Below are positions 31,736 through 39,303 of a stretch of 44,055 bases of DNA, in pieces (the first letter of the stretch is position 1; each line of letters begins with the position of its first letter). This DNA comes from an uncultured Porphyromonadaceae bacterium. Lineage in GTDB: Bacteria > Bacteroidota > Bacteroidia > Bacteroidales > Muribaculaceae. The notes under the pieces are model-generated. The model was not told the origin of the DNA. It saw nothing but the letters and a program-made list of their open reading frames with translations, and searched no databases. The stretch is from NCBI GenBank assembly GCA_902491515.1, contig CABUIC010000022.1:1-44055 (forward strand). The letters are read 5' to 3'. The translations under genes were made by a program, and so were the position numbers.

Positions 31736-32827
31736 ATGGAAGAAGTAAAACTCATGAAGGGCAACGAGGCCGTGGCCCACGCCGCTATACGATACGGCTG
31801 CGACGGCTATTTCGGCTACCCCATCACCCCCCAGAGCGAGGTCCTCGAGACTCTCGCGGAGCTCATGCCCTGGGAAACAACCGGCATGACCGTCCTCCAG
31901 GCCGAAAGCGAAGTGGCCGCCATCAACATGGTCTACGGCGGCGCCGCCACCGGTAAGGCCGTAATGACCTCATCCTCCTCCCCCGGCATTTCCCTCAAGC
32001 AGGAAGGCATCTCATACCTCGCCGCATCCGAGCTCCCGGCCCTCATCCTCAACTGCATGCGCGGCGGCCCCGGCCTCGGCACAATCCAGCCCTCCCAGAG
32101 CGACTATTTCCAGGCCACCAAAGGCGGCGGCCACGGCGACTACCACCTCATTGTCCTCGCCCCCGCGACTGTCCAGGAGATGGCCGACTTCGTGGGCCTC
32201 GGCTTCGACCTCGCATTCAAGTACCGCACTCCGGCCATGATTCTCGCCGACGGCATCGTCGGACAGATGATGGAGAAGGTGGTCCTCCCTCCCCAGCGCC
32301 CGCGCCGCACAGAGGCCGAAATCCGCGAGCAATGCCCCTGGGCCGCCTGCGGAAAGGGCGGACGCAAGCACCGCAACGTCGTGACCTCCCTCGAGCTCGA
32401 TTCAGCCAAGATGGAAGTCAACAACCTCCGCTTCCAGGAAACTTACCGCCGCATCGAGGAAGCAGAGGTGCGCTTCGAGGAATACTTCACCGATGACTGC
32501 GAATACCTCATGGTAGCCTTCGGCTCCATCGCCCGAATATGCCTCAAGGCCATTGAGGAGGCCCGCGCCAAAGGCCTGAAAATCGGCCTTATCCGCCCCA
32601 TCACCCTCTGGCCCTTCCCCTCCGCCCGCATCCGCGAGCTCGCGGCCCGCGTAAGAGGCATTCTCGTGGTCGAGCTCAACGCCGGGCAGATGATCGAGGA
32701 CGTCCGCCTCGCCATCCAGGCCCCCGAGCCCTCCGTCCACCACTTCGGACGCATGGGCGGCATCGTCCCCAACCCCGGAGAAATCATCGACGCTTTCTAT
32801 TCCCATTACCCCGAAGCAAAGAAGTAG
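31736..32827 (+). CDS. vorB: 2-oxoacid:ferredoxin oxidoreductase alpha subunit (VorB-like)
   Basis: The 363-residue protein is the pyrimidine-binding (alpha) subunit. Visible features are LMKGNEAVAHAAIRYGCDGY, GYPITPQSEVLE, LQAESEVAAINMVYGGAATG, MTSSSSPGISLKQEGISYLA and, in the C-terminal domain, GLIRPITLWPFPS and VVELNAGQMIEDVR. It matches genes usually annotated vorB (3-methyl-2-oxobutanoate dehydrogenase subunit) in Bacteroidales. The exact 2-oxoacid (branched-chain keto acid versus 2-oxoglutarate) cannot be decided from sequence alone. Three nucleotides separate its TAG stop from the next start. Confidence 0.88.
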   Translation: MEEVKLMKGNEAVAHAAIRYGCDGYFGYPITPQSEVLETLAELMPWETTGMTVLQAESEVAAINMVYGGAATGKAVMTSSSSPGISLKQEGISYLAASELPALILNCMRGGPGLGTIQPSQSDYFQATKGGGHGDYHLIVLAPATVQEMADFVGLGFDLAFKYRTPAMILADGIVGQMMEKVVLPPQRPRRTEAEIREQCPWAACGKGGRKHRNVVTSLELDSAKMEVNNLRFQETYRRIEEAEVRFEEYFTDDCEYLMVAFGSIARICLKAIEEARAKGLKIGLIRPITLWPFPSARIRELAARVRGILVVELNAGQMIEDVRLAIQAPEPSVHHFGRMGGIVPNPGEIIDAFYSHYPEAKK

Positions 32828-32830
32828 ACC

Positions 32831-33592
32831 ATGGACCCTAAAGAAATCATCAAACCCGAAAACAAGGTTTACGCCCGCCCCCGACTGCTCACGGAAAACA
32901 TCACGCACTACTGCCCCGGATGCAGCCACGGCGTGGTTCACCGGCTCGTGGCCGAACTGCTCGACGAAATGGGCCTCGAGGACCGCGCAATCGGCATCGC
33001 ACCCGTCGGCTGCGCTGTCTTCGCCTACAACTACATCGACATCGACTGGATTGAGGCCGCCCACGGCCGCGCTCCCGCGCTCGCCACCGCCGCCTCGCGC
33101 CTCAACCCCGAAGCCCTCGTCTTCACATACCAGGGCGACGGCGACCTCGCCGCAATAGGCACCGCAGAGACAATCCACGCCTGCAACCGCGGCGAGAACA
33201 TCGTCATAATCTTCATCAACAACGCCATTTACGGCATGACCGGCGGTCAGATGGCCCCCACGACCCTCCTGGGCATGAAGACCGCCACGACCCCCTACGG
33301 GCGCCGCGCCGACCTCAACGGCTATCCCCTCGTCATATCGCCCCTCCTCGCCGAGCTTGAGGGCACATGCTACGTAACCCGCCAGGCAGTACACACCCCC
33401 GCCGCTGTCCGCAAGGCCAAGGCCGCGCTCAAAAAAGCCTTTCAGAACGCCCTCGACAAGCGCGGAACATCTGTCGTGGAAATCGTCAGCACATGCAACT
33501 CAGGATGGAAACTCTCCCCCGCACAATCCAACCAGTGGATGGCAGAACACATGTTCGAGAAGTACCCCCTCGGCGACCTTAAAAACGTTTAA
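32831..33592 (+). CDS. 2-oxoacid:ferredoxin oxidoreductase beta subunit (TPP-binding)
   Basis: The 253-residue protein is the thiamine pyrophosphate-binding subunit. It has the cluster-ligand-type segment HYCPGCSHG near the N-terminus, then GIAPVGCAVFAYN and HGRAPALATAASRLNP. The TPP motif follows as GDGDLAAIG with NNAIYGMTGGQMAPTT downstream. It decarboxylates the 2-oxoacid in partnership with the alpha subunit. Length is typical of KorB/VorA-type subunits. Gene order ferredoxin-alpha-beta-gamma supports the assignment. Confidence 0.9.
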   Translation: MDPKEIIKPENKVYARPRLLTENITHYCPGCSHGVVHRLVAELLDEMGLEDRAIGIAPVGCAVFAYNYIDIDWIEAAHGRAPALATAASRLNPEALVFTYQGDGDLAAIGTAETIHACNRGENIVIIFINNAIYGMTGGQMAPTTLLGMKTATTPYGRRADLNGYPLVISPLLAELEGTCYVTRQAVHTPAAVRKAKAALKKAFQNALDKRGTSVVEIVSTCNSGWKLSPAQSNQWMAEHMFEKYPLGDLKNV

Positions 33593-33613
33593 GCCCTGAA
33601 AGAAGAATAAGCC

Positions 33614-34150
33614 ATGAAAGAAGAAATAGTTATCGCAGGCTTCGGCGGACAGGGAGTCCTCTCAATGGGCAAGATTCTAGCCTACGCCGGTCTTATGGAC
33701 AACCTCGAAGTCTCATGGATGCCCTCCTATGGCCCCGAACAGCGCGGAGGAACAGCCAACGTGACCGTTATCCTCTCCGATTCCCGAATCTCCTCCCCAG
33801 TGCTCGACACTTTCGACACCGCCGTGATTCTCAACCAGCAGAGCCTTGACAAGTTCGAAAGCCGCGTCAAGCCCGGAGGCACTCTCATCTACGACCCCTA
33901 CGGCATTCACCACGCCCCCACCCGCACCGACATCCGCATCGTGCCCGTCGACGCCATGGAGGCCACTTTCGAGATGAAGAACGCCAAGACTTACAACATG
34001 ATTCTCCTCGGCGCGCTTCTGGCCTGCCGCCCCGTCGTAAGCCTCGACGCCGTAATCCGCGGCCTCCGCAAGACCCTCCCCGAGCGCCACCACCACCTCA
34101 TCCCCCTCAACGAGGAAGCCCTCCGCAAGGGTATGGCCCTCGTCAAGTAA
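33614..34150 (+). CDS. 2-oxoacid:ferredoxin oxidoreductase gamma subunit
   Basis: The 178-residue protein is the gamma subunit of the complex. It has the family opening IVIAGFGGQGVLSMGKILAYAG, then SWMPSYGPEQRGGTANV, VILNQQSLDKFES and a C-terminal LIPLNEEALRKG. It completes the four-subunit complex begun at 31472. A hairpin follows its stop. Confidence 0.9.
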   Translation: MKEEIVIAGFGGQGVLSMGKILAYAGLMDNLEVSWMPSYGPEQRGGTANVTVILSDSRISSPVLDTFDTAVILNQQSLDKFESRVKPGGTLIYDPYGIHHAPTRTDIRIVPVDAMEATFEMKNAKTYNMILLGALLACRPVVSLDAVIRGLRKTLPERHHHLIPLNEEALRKGMALVK

Positions 34151-34165
34151 GAAAAACCTTCCGCA

Positions 34166-34205
34166 CGCAGGAGTGCCCCCCCCACAAACCAAAGACACTC
34201 CTGCG
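34166..34205 (+). terminator. Probable hairpin terminator after the oxidoreductase operon
   Basis: CGCAGGAGTG (34166-34175) pairs perfectly with CACTCCTGCG (34196-34205) across a 20-nt loop. There is no immediate T tract. It separates the oxidoreductase operon from rbfA. Confidence 0.55.
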
Positions 34206-34258
34206 GCGTTTATCTTTCACATAACTGATAAAAAACACACATATTCATCCAATTTTTT

Positions 34259-34597
34259 ATGGAAACGACAAGACAAGCCAAGATTGCCCGCCTACTGCAG
34301 AAGGAACTCAGCGAGATTTTCCGCCAGCAGACCGCAAAGACCCGCGACACCCTCGTCAGCGTCAGCTCCGTCCGCGTGAGCCCCGACCTCTCCGTTGCAA
34401 AGGCATACCTCTCCATATTCCCCTCAGAGAAGAGCGCCGAAATGCTCCGTAGCATCACCGCCTCCGCGAAAACTATCCGCTATGAGCTCGCCCAGCGCGT
34501 ACGCTTCCAGCTCCGCAAGACTCCCGAACTCCAGTTCTACCTCGACGACTCCCTCGACTACATCGAGAACATCGACCACCTCCTCGAAGACAAGTAA
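34259..34597 (+). CDS. rbfA: Ribosome-binding factor A
   Basis: The 112-residue protein has the RbfA layout: RQAKIARLLQKELSEIF, VSVSSVRVSPDLSVAKAYLS, KTIRYELAQRVRFQLRKTPEL and FYLDDSLDYIENIDHLL. RbfA binds the 30S subunit and assists late 16S rRNA maturation and cold adaptation. Length is typical. Its stop codon overlaps the start of the next gene by 1 nt (TAATG), so the permease gene is translationally coupled. Confidence 0.93.
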   Translation: METTRQAKIARLLQKELSEIFRQQTAKTRDTLVSVSSVRVSPDLSVAKAYLSIFPSEKSAEMLRSITASAKTIRYELAQRVRFQLRKTPELQFYLDDSLDYIENIDHLLEDK

Positions 34598-35850
34598 TGC
34601 TCGCCCTGCGGATAGCCCTGCGCTATCTCCTCGCCCCCAAATCCCATAACGCCGTCAACGTCATAACCCTCATCTCTATCGGGGGCGTAGCCGTTGCAAC
34701 GGCGGCCATCGTCATTGTCCTCTCTGTCTTCAACGGCTTCAACGACCTCGCCGCCGCACACCTCAGTGCCATCGACCCCGAGCTGAAGGTCACTCCCGTC
34801 GAAGGCAAGGCTTTCCGCGGGGCCGACTCCCTCGCCCGCGCCCTCCCCGCCGCGGTGCCCGGCGTCGCCGTCGCAACCCCCGTCATCGAGGAGCGCGCAC
34901 TCCTCGTCGGCGCGTCAGGCCAGATGCCCGTAGTCTTCAAAGGAGTAGTCCCCGAAGAATACGCCCGGGTGGTCGACGTCAACAGCACCATCATCGACGG
35001 CCTCCCCGTCGGAGCCGACTTCGCTGACGCCCTCCCCGACAGCACATTCGCCTCCACGGCCCTCACCCTCTCCGTAGGCGTGGCCATGGAGACAGGACTC
35101 CGTCCCGGCCCCGACGCCGGCGCCGAGATTTTCATCCCCCGCCGCATGGGCCGCATAAATCCCGCAAACCCCGCCGCCGCATACCGCCGGGAGAAATTCA
35201 CCGTCACCGGTGTATTCCGCGTCGAGCAGCCCGAATACGACACCGACCGCGTAATCATACCCCTCTCCGCCGCCCGAAGGCTTCTGGAGTACAACTTCGC
35301 CGAGGCTTCCGCCCTCGAGCTCCGCCTCAGCCCCGGGGCCTCCCCCGAAGCTCTGGCCCCCCGGGTCGAAAAGGCCCTCGGGCCCGCGTTCAGGGTCGCC
35401 ACACGCCTTCAGCAGCAGGAGGCCGCCTTCCGCATGATTGCCATCGAGAAATGGATGACTTTCGTAATGCTCATAGCCATCCTCCTCATCGCCACATTCA
35501 ACATCATATCCACCCTCTCCCTCCTCGTCATCGAAAAACGCGACGACACAGCCACCCTCCGCGCTCTCGGCGCCCCCCGCCGCCTCACCGCACGCATTTT
35601 CCGCCTTGAAGGCGTCCTCGTCACCCTCGCCGGAGGAGCCGCCGGGCTTGTCCTCGGCTCCCTCCTCAGCCTCGGGCAGCAGCACTTCGGATGGATCAAG
35701 CTTGCCGGCGACCCCAGACTCCTCTCCACTTCCGCCTATCCCATGCGCCTCGAGCCCTGGCCCGACCTCGCAGTCGTAGCCGCAACCGTCGCCGCCATAG
35801 CCATTATCACCGGACTCGCCTCCGCACTCTTTATCAAAGAAAAAGACTGA
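34597..35850 (+). CDS. FtsX-like ABC transporter permease (LolC/LolE-like)
   Basis: The 417-residue inner-membrane protein has one N-terminal span (about 20-45: VNVITLISIGGVAVATAAIV), a large periplasmic domain (about 50-280), then three C-terminal spans. The latter are at about 285-310 (FVMLIAILLIATFNIISTLS), 335-357 (VLVTLAGGAAGLVLGSLLSL) and 390-411. The FtsX-type motif EKRDDTATLRALGAP lies between spans. In LolC/E-type systems such permeases release lipoproteins from the inner membrane. The ATPase partner is not in the window, so the substrate is inferred. It sits between rbfA and the radical SAM gene with 1-nt overlaps on both sides. Confidence 0.86.
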   Translation: MLALRIALRYLLAPKSHNAVNVITLISIGGVAVATAAIVIVLSVFNGFNDLAAAHLSAIDPELKVTPVEGKAFRGADSLARALPAAVPGVAVATPVIEERALLVGASGQMPVVFKGVVPEEYARVVDVNSTIIDGLPVGADFADALPDSTFASTALTLSVGVAMETGLRPGPDAGAEIFIPRRMGRINPANPAAAYRREKFTVTGVFRVEQPEYDTDRVIIPLSAARRLLEYNFAEASALELRLSPGASPEALAPRVEKALGPAFRVATRLQQQEAAFRMIAIEKWMTFVMLIAILLIATFNIISTLSLLVIEKRDDTATLRALGAPRRLTARIFRLEGVLVTLAGGAAGLVLGSLLSLGQQHFGWIKLAGDPRLLSTSAYPMRLEPWPDLAVVAATVAAIAIITGLASALFIKEKD

Positions 35851-36629
35851 TGCAGACTGTTCTATTCCACTCCACCATCTTCGGACCCATCCATTCCCGC
35901 CGCCTCGGAACGAGCCTCGGCGTGAACCTCTCGCCCACCGACGGCAAAGTGTGCACATTCGACTGCCTCTACTGCGAGGCCGGATACAACGCCCAGGGGC
36001 CCGGCCGAAGCGGACTCCCCCCCCGCGACCGCGTCCGGAGCCTCCTCCGCGAAAAACTCGCCGCAATGCGCGAGGCCGGAGAAAACCTCGACGTCATAAC
36101 CTTCTCCGGAAACGGCGAACCCTCCGTCCACCCCGAATTCGCCGGAATTATCGACGACACAATCACCGCACGCGACGAATTCTTCCCCGCCGTGAAAATC
36201 AGCGTCCTCTGCAACTCCACACAGCTCCACCGCCCCGACGTCTGCGACGCCCTCATGAAGGTGGACAACAACATCCTCAAGCTCGACAGCGCCGTCGAGG
36301 CCACAATGCGCGCACTCGACCGCCCCACATCCCCGGCTTTCACCGTGGAGCGCCTGATTCCCCGCCTCGCCCGCTTCGCCGGACAGACCATAATCCAGAC
36401 CATGCTCACCCGCGGCGAACACGACGGCACCCCCGTCGACAACACCACCGACGAAGAAATAGACGCCCTCATCGAGGCCTACCGCACAATCCGCCCCCGC
36501 GAAATCATGCTCTACTCCATCGACCGCCGCACCCCCGAGCAGACCCTCCAGAAAATCCCCCGCGAAGAACTCCTCCGCGCCGCCGACCGCATAACCCGGG
36601 CCACCGGCATCCCCGTAATGGTCAGCTGA
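35850..36629 (+). CDS. Radical SAM protein (COG0731-like)
   Basis: The 259-residue protein has the radical SAM cluster motif CTFDCLYCE (Cys35, Cys39, Cys42) after an IHSRRLGTSLGVNLSPT opening. It then has the GNGEPSVHPEF segment and a helical C-terminal half with EIMLYSIDRRTPEQTLQKI. The combination resembles the COG0731 group of Fe-S oxidoreductases, related to wyosine-type tRNA enzymes. The actual reaction in Bacteroidetes is not established. The start overlaps the stop of the permease gene (TGATG). The third gene after rbfA in a coupled run suggests a translation-related role, which is inference. Confidence 0.82.
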   Translation: MQTVLFHSTIFGPIHSRRLGTSLGVNLSPTDGKVCTFDCLYCEAGYNAQGPGRSGLPPRDRVRSLLREKLAAMREAGENLDVITFSGNGEPSVHPEFAGIIDDTITARDEFFPAVKISVLCNSTQLHRPDVCDALMKVDNNILKLDSAVEATMRALDRPTSPAFTVERLIPRLARFAGQTIIQTMLTRGEHDGTPVDNTTDEEIDALIEAYRTIRPREIMLYSIDRRTPEQTLQKIPREELLRAADRITRATGIPVMVS

Positions 36630-36729
36630 GAAATTTCCGCCCTCCCACGTCTCAGCGGGGCAGTTGCGTGTCCGGCAGTCCGTTAACATTTATTGCCACG
36701 CCCGGGGGGCGCCGAATTGTTTTTTTCCG

Positions 36730-36737
36730 TAACTTTG
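36730..36737 (+). promoter_or_regulatory. -7 box of panB
   Basis: TAACTTTG matches TAnnTTTG and lies 32 nt before the panB start. The T tract just upstream does not give a TTTG at canonical distance. Confidence 0.55.
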
Positions 36738-36769
36738 TGGTCCAAAATCACCAACTTTCATATACACTT

Positions 36770-37591
36770 ATGTCAACAAACACAGTAGACAACCAGCGCA
36801 AGGTCACCACCAAACGCCTGATTGAAATGAAAGCCCGGGGCGAGAAAATCGCCATGCTCACCGCATACGACTACTCCATGGCCAAGCTCATCGACGAGGC
36901 CGGTATGGACGTAATCCTTGTAGGCGACTCCGCCTCAAACGTCATGGCCGGTAACATGACCACTCTCCCCATCACACTCGACCAGATGATATACCACGCC
37001 AAGAGCGTCATAAAAGGCACTCAGCGCGCCCTCGTGGTCTGCGACATGCCTTTCGGAACATATCAGGGCAACCCCATCGAAGCCCTCAACTCCGCCGTGC
37101 GCATCATGAAGGAGAGCCACGCCGAGGCCGTAAAGATGGAAGGAGGCGCCGAAATCCGCGAAAGCATCGAACGCATCCTCTCAGCAGGAATCCCCGTGAT
37201 GGGGCACCTCGGACTCACCCCCCAGAGCATCAACAAGTTCGGGACATACGCCGTCCGCGCTAAAGAGGAGGCCGAGGCTGAAAAACTCATCTCCGACGCC
37301 CAAATGCTCGAAGAAATAGGATGCTTCGCTCTCGTCCTCGAAAAAATCCCCGCTCAGCTCGCCGAGCGCGTCGCCAAAAGCGTGTCAATTCCCGTTATCG
37401 GCATCGGCGCCGGAGGCGGTGTCGACGGTCAGGTCCTCGTCATGCACGACATGCTCGGAATCAACAAAGGCTTCTCCCCCAAGTTCCTCCGCCGATACGC
37501 CGACCTCTCTTCCGTAATCAACGAAGCCGTCAGCCACTACATCGACGACGTCAAGACCGGCGACTTCCCCAACGAAAACGAACAGTACTGA
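36770..37591 (+). CDS. panB: 3-methyl-2-oxobutanoate hydroxymethyltransferase
   Basis: The 273-residue cytoplasmic enzyme makes ketopantoate from 3-methyl-2-oxobutanoate and methylenetetrahydrofolate, the first committed step to pantothenate and CoA. Landmarks are KIAMLTAYDYSMAKLIDEAG, DVILVGDSASNVM, DMPFGTYQ, VKMEGGAEI, IPVMGHLGLTPQSINKFG and SIPVIGIGAGGGVDGQVLV. The GDS and EGG motifs hold the Mg2+ and active-site residues. Its substrate is also the 2-oxoacid of valine metabolism that VOR-type complexes use. The thioesterase gene starts 2 nt after its stop. Confidence 0.95.
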   Translation: MSTNTVDNQRKVTTKRLIEMKARGEKIAMLTAYDYSMAKLIDEAGMDVILVGDSASNVMAGNMTTLPITLDQMIYHAKSVIKGTQRALVVCDMPFGTYQGNPIEALNSAVRIMKESHAEAVKMEGGAEIRESIERILSAGIPVMGHLGLTPQSINKFGTYAVRAKEEAEAEKLISDAQMLEEIGCFALVLEKIPAQLAERVAKSVSIPVIGIGAGGGVDGQVLVMHDMLGINKGFSPKFLRRYADLSSVINEAVSHYIDDVKTGDFPNENEQY

Positions 37592-37593
37592 GA

Positions 37594-38337
37594 ATGTTTC
37601 CCTCCGAATGGCACCACAGCTATCTCCTCACCGCCGGTGAGAGCGACCCTCGCGGCCTCATGCCTCTCACCCTCGTGGTCGAGCGCGTCATCGAGACCGC
37701 AACGGAGCACGCCAACTCGCTCAACATCGGCTTCGCTGACCTCTCCCGCAAAAACATCGGATGGGTCCTCAGCCGCCTCGCCGTGGAGATGACCCGCTAT
37801 CCCGCCATTAACGAGAGATATTCGCTCACAACATGGATTGAGAGCTACAACCGCCACTTCTCCGAACGCAGCTTCGTAATGACCTCCGACACCACCGGCG
37901 AAGTCCTCGGATACATACGCTCCGTATGGGTGGCGATCGACATGACAAAGCGGGCCGTGGCCGACATATCGCAGTTCGAACAGGAGGCCTTCCCGATCTC
38001 CGACCGCCCGTGCCCTATTGACCGCATCGCCCGCCCGCCGAAGCTCTCCCCGGAGGCCGTGGTCGAGCCCTATACATTCAAGTACTGCGACCTCGACCTC
38101 AACCGCCACGTCAACACCGTGCGCTACATCGCCCTCATCCTCAACCACTGGAGCCTCAGCCACTTCGACACGCACACCATCGTGCGCTTCGACATCTGCT
38201 TCCACCACGAATGCTTCTTCGACGAGAGAGTCGAGCTCCGCGTCGACGAGCGCCCAGACGGCCTCAGCGTCTGCGAGATAGCCCGAGGCGACGAACGCGC
38301 CGTAGCAACCACAATCCGCTGGCGCAAAGACAAGTAG
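37594..38337 (+). CDS. Acyl-ACP thioesterase family protein
   Basis: The 247-residue protein has two hot-dog folds of the FatA/FatB-like bacterial acyl-ACP thioesterase family. The first half has GWVLSRLAVEMTRYP, LTTWIESYNRHFSERSF and GYIRSVWVAIDMTKRAVAD. The second has FKYCDLDLNRHVNTVRYI, where the Asn-His pair is the usual catalytic region, and RFDICFHHECFFDE. It would release free fatty acids from acyl-ACP in the cytoplasm. It starts 2 nt after panB, so co-transcription is likely. Both genes touch acyl-carrier and CoA/pantetheine metabolism. Confidence 0.88.
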   Translation: MFPSEWHHSYLLTAGESDPRGLMPLTLVVERVIETATEHANSLNIGFADLSRKNIGWVLSRLAVEMTRYPAINERYSLTTWIESYNRHFSERSFVMTSDTTGEVLGYIRSVWVAIDMTKRAVADISQFEQEAFPISDRPCPIDRIARPPKLSPEAVVEPYTFKYCDLDLNRHVNTVRYIALILNHWSLSHFDTHTIVRFDICFHHECFFDERVELRVDERPDGLSVCEIARGDERAVATTIRWRKDK

Positions 38338-38367
38338 CCCCCAAACCGAACCATTTCCCGAGAGGAA

Positions 38368-38487
38368 TGTGTCAAAATTGGATGGAGGGAAAAATTCCTG
38401 GAATTTTCCCCTCCATCCAATTTATTGTAAGCAGTAGGGACGTGCCATGGCACGTCCGCCCCGAATGGCCGAATTTGATTTTGTCCC
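38368..38487. mobile_element. MITE-like element, copy B (about 120 bp)
   Basis: The left end TGTGTCAAAATTG (38368-38380) matches the end of copy A. The right end GATTTTGTCCC (38477-38487) is degenerate. Between them are a hairpin with a 21-bp arm, one mismatch and a 1-nt loop (38378-38420), and the perfect palindrome GGACGTGCCATGGCACGTCC (38438-38457), preceded by AGTAGG and followed by GCCCCGAA. The hairpin arms differ in sequence from copy A but pair with each other, which implies compensatory change or arm exchange. It lies between the convergent thioesterase and trkA genes. Confidence 0.68.
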
Positions 38488-38516
38488 CTCTCCCCCCCCG
38501 GTCAGTTCTCCGGAGG

Positions 38517-38550
38517 GAGGTTCAGTAACCCCGTCAGTCATCCGGAAGGC
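38517..38550. repeat. 34-bp repeat, shared with the right end of the window
   Basis: The stretch starting GAGGTTCAGTAACCCCGTCA and ending TCATCCGGAAGGC closely matches 44022-44055. It lies just after MITE-like copy B and 20 nt before the trkA stop codon on the other strand. Confidence 0.6.
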
Positions 38551-38569
38551 AGTTGTGTGCCCCGGGGTC

Positions 38570-39283
38570 CTATCGGTGCGAGTCGACATGGCGGTAGAAG
38601 TCCTTGAAGGCTTTTTTGGAGCCGAAGACCGTCAGGATGTCCCCGCTTTCCACCTTGATGGAGTCGTCGCCGCCGCGCGCCGCCGCGAGGTCGATAAGCA
38701 CCTGAGTCGGGTGCATTACCCCGAGAACGTTCCGCCGCTCCTCAGGCCGAGTGGCGGCAATGACGGTCAGCCCGTAGCTGTTCGTCACGTCAAGAAGGGA
38801 ATAAGGCATGCCGATGAACTCCCCCGGCGCCGAGAACTTCACCACCACATTGTCGTCGTCCACCTTCAGCGTCTCAACCCGCGAGCCCAGCTCCATCTCG
38901 TGCGTCAGGTCCGCCGCGGCGCGTTGCTCGGGCGTCAGGATACGATCGAGCGCGAAACTCGAGAGAATGGCCTCGTGGAGCTCGTCGATGGCACGCGCGT
39001 AGATATGGGGCACGCCTATCTTCTTCAGCAGCGCCACAGTCTTGATCGACGCCCCGAAGTTCTCGCCGATGGCTACGATTACCAGGTCCACATTTTTCAG
39101 CGGTAGGACCTGCAGCGAGCTTTCCTCCGTGGAGTCGATGCAGTAGACTGTCGAGATATAGTCCTTGACATTCTCGACATTGTTCTTGTTGACGTCTGCG
39201 CCGATTACTTCGTGGCCCAGAGCCGTAAGGTCGCGGGCCAGGTTCGATCCATAGATGCCGAGGCCGATTATCAGGTATTTCAT
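38570..39283 (-). CDS. TrkA/KtrA-type potassium channel regulatory protein
   Basis: The 237-residue cytoplasmic protein has an RCK_N Rossmann domain (YLIIGLGIYGSNLARDLTAL; EVIGADVNKNN; CIDSTEES; VDLVIVAIGEN) that binds nucleotide. It also has an RCK_C domain at about 145-225 (GEFIGMPYSLLDV; GDILTVFGSKKA). It gates its membrane partner TrkH/KtrB. The trkH-type gene ends 20 nt upstream on the same strand. One RCK pair makes it KtrA-like rather than the double-RCK TrkA of E. coli. Confidence 0.9.
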   Translation of the reverse strand: MKYLIIGLGIYGSNLARDLTALGHEVIGADVNKNNVENVKDYISTVYCIDSTEESSLQVLPLKNVDLVIVAIGENFGASIKTVALLKKIGVPHIYARAIDELHEAILSSFALDRILTPEQRAAADLTHEMELGSRVETLKVDDDNVVVKFSAPGEFIGMPYSLLDVTNSYGLTVIAATRPEERRNVLGVMHPTQVLIDLAAARGGDDSIKVESGDILTVFGSKKAFKDFYRHVDSHR

Positions 39284-39303
39284 GTGCGGAGAGTTGGAGA
39301 GGG

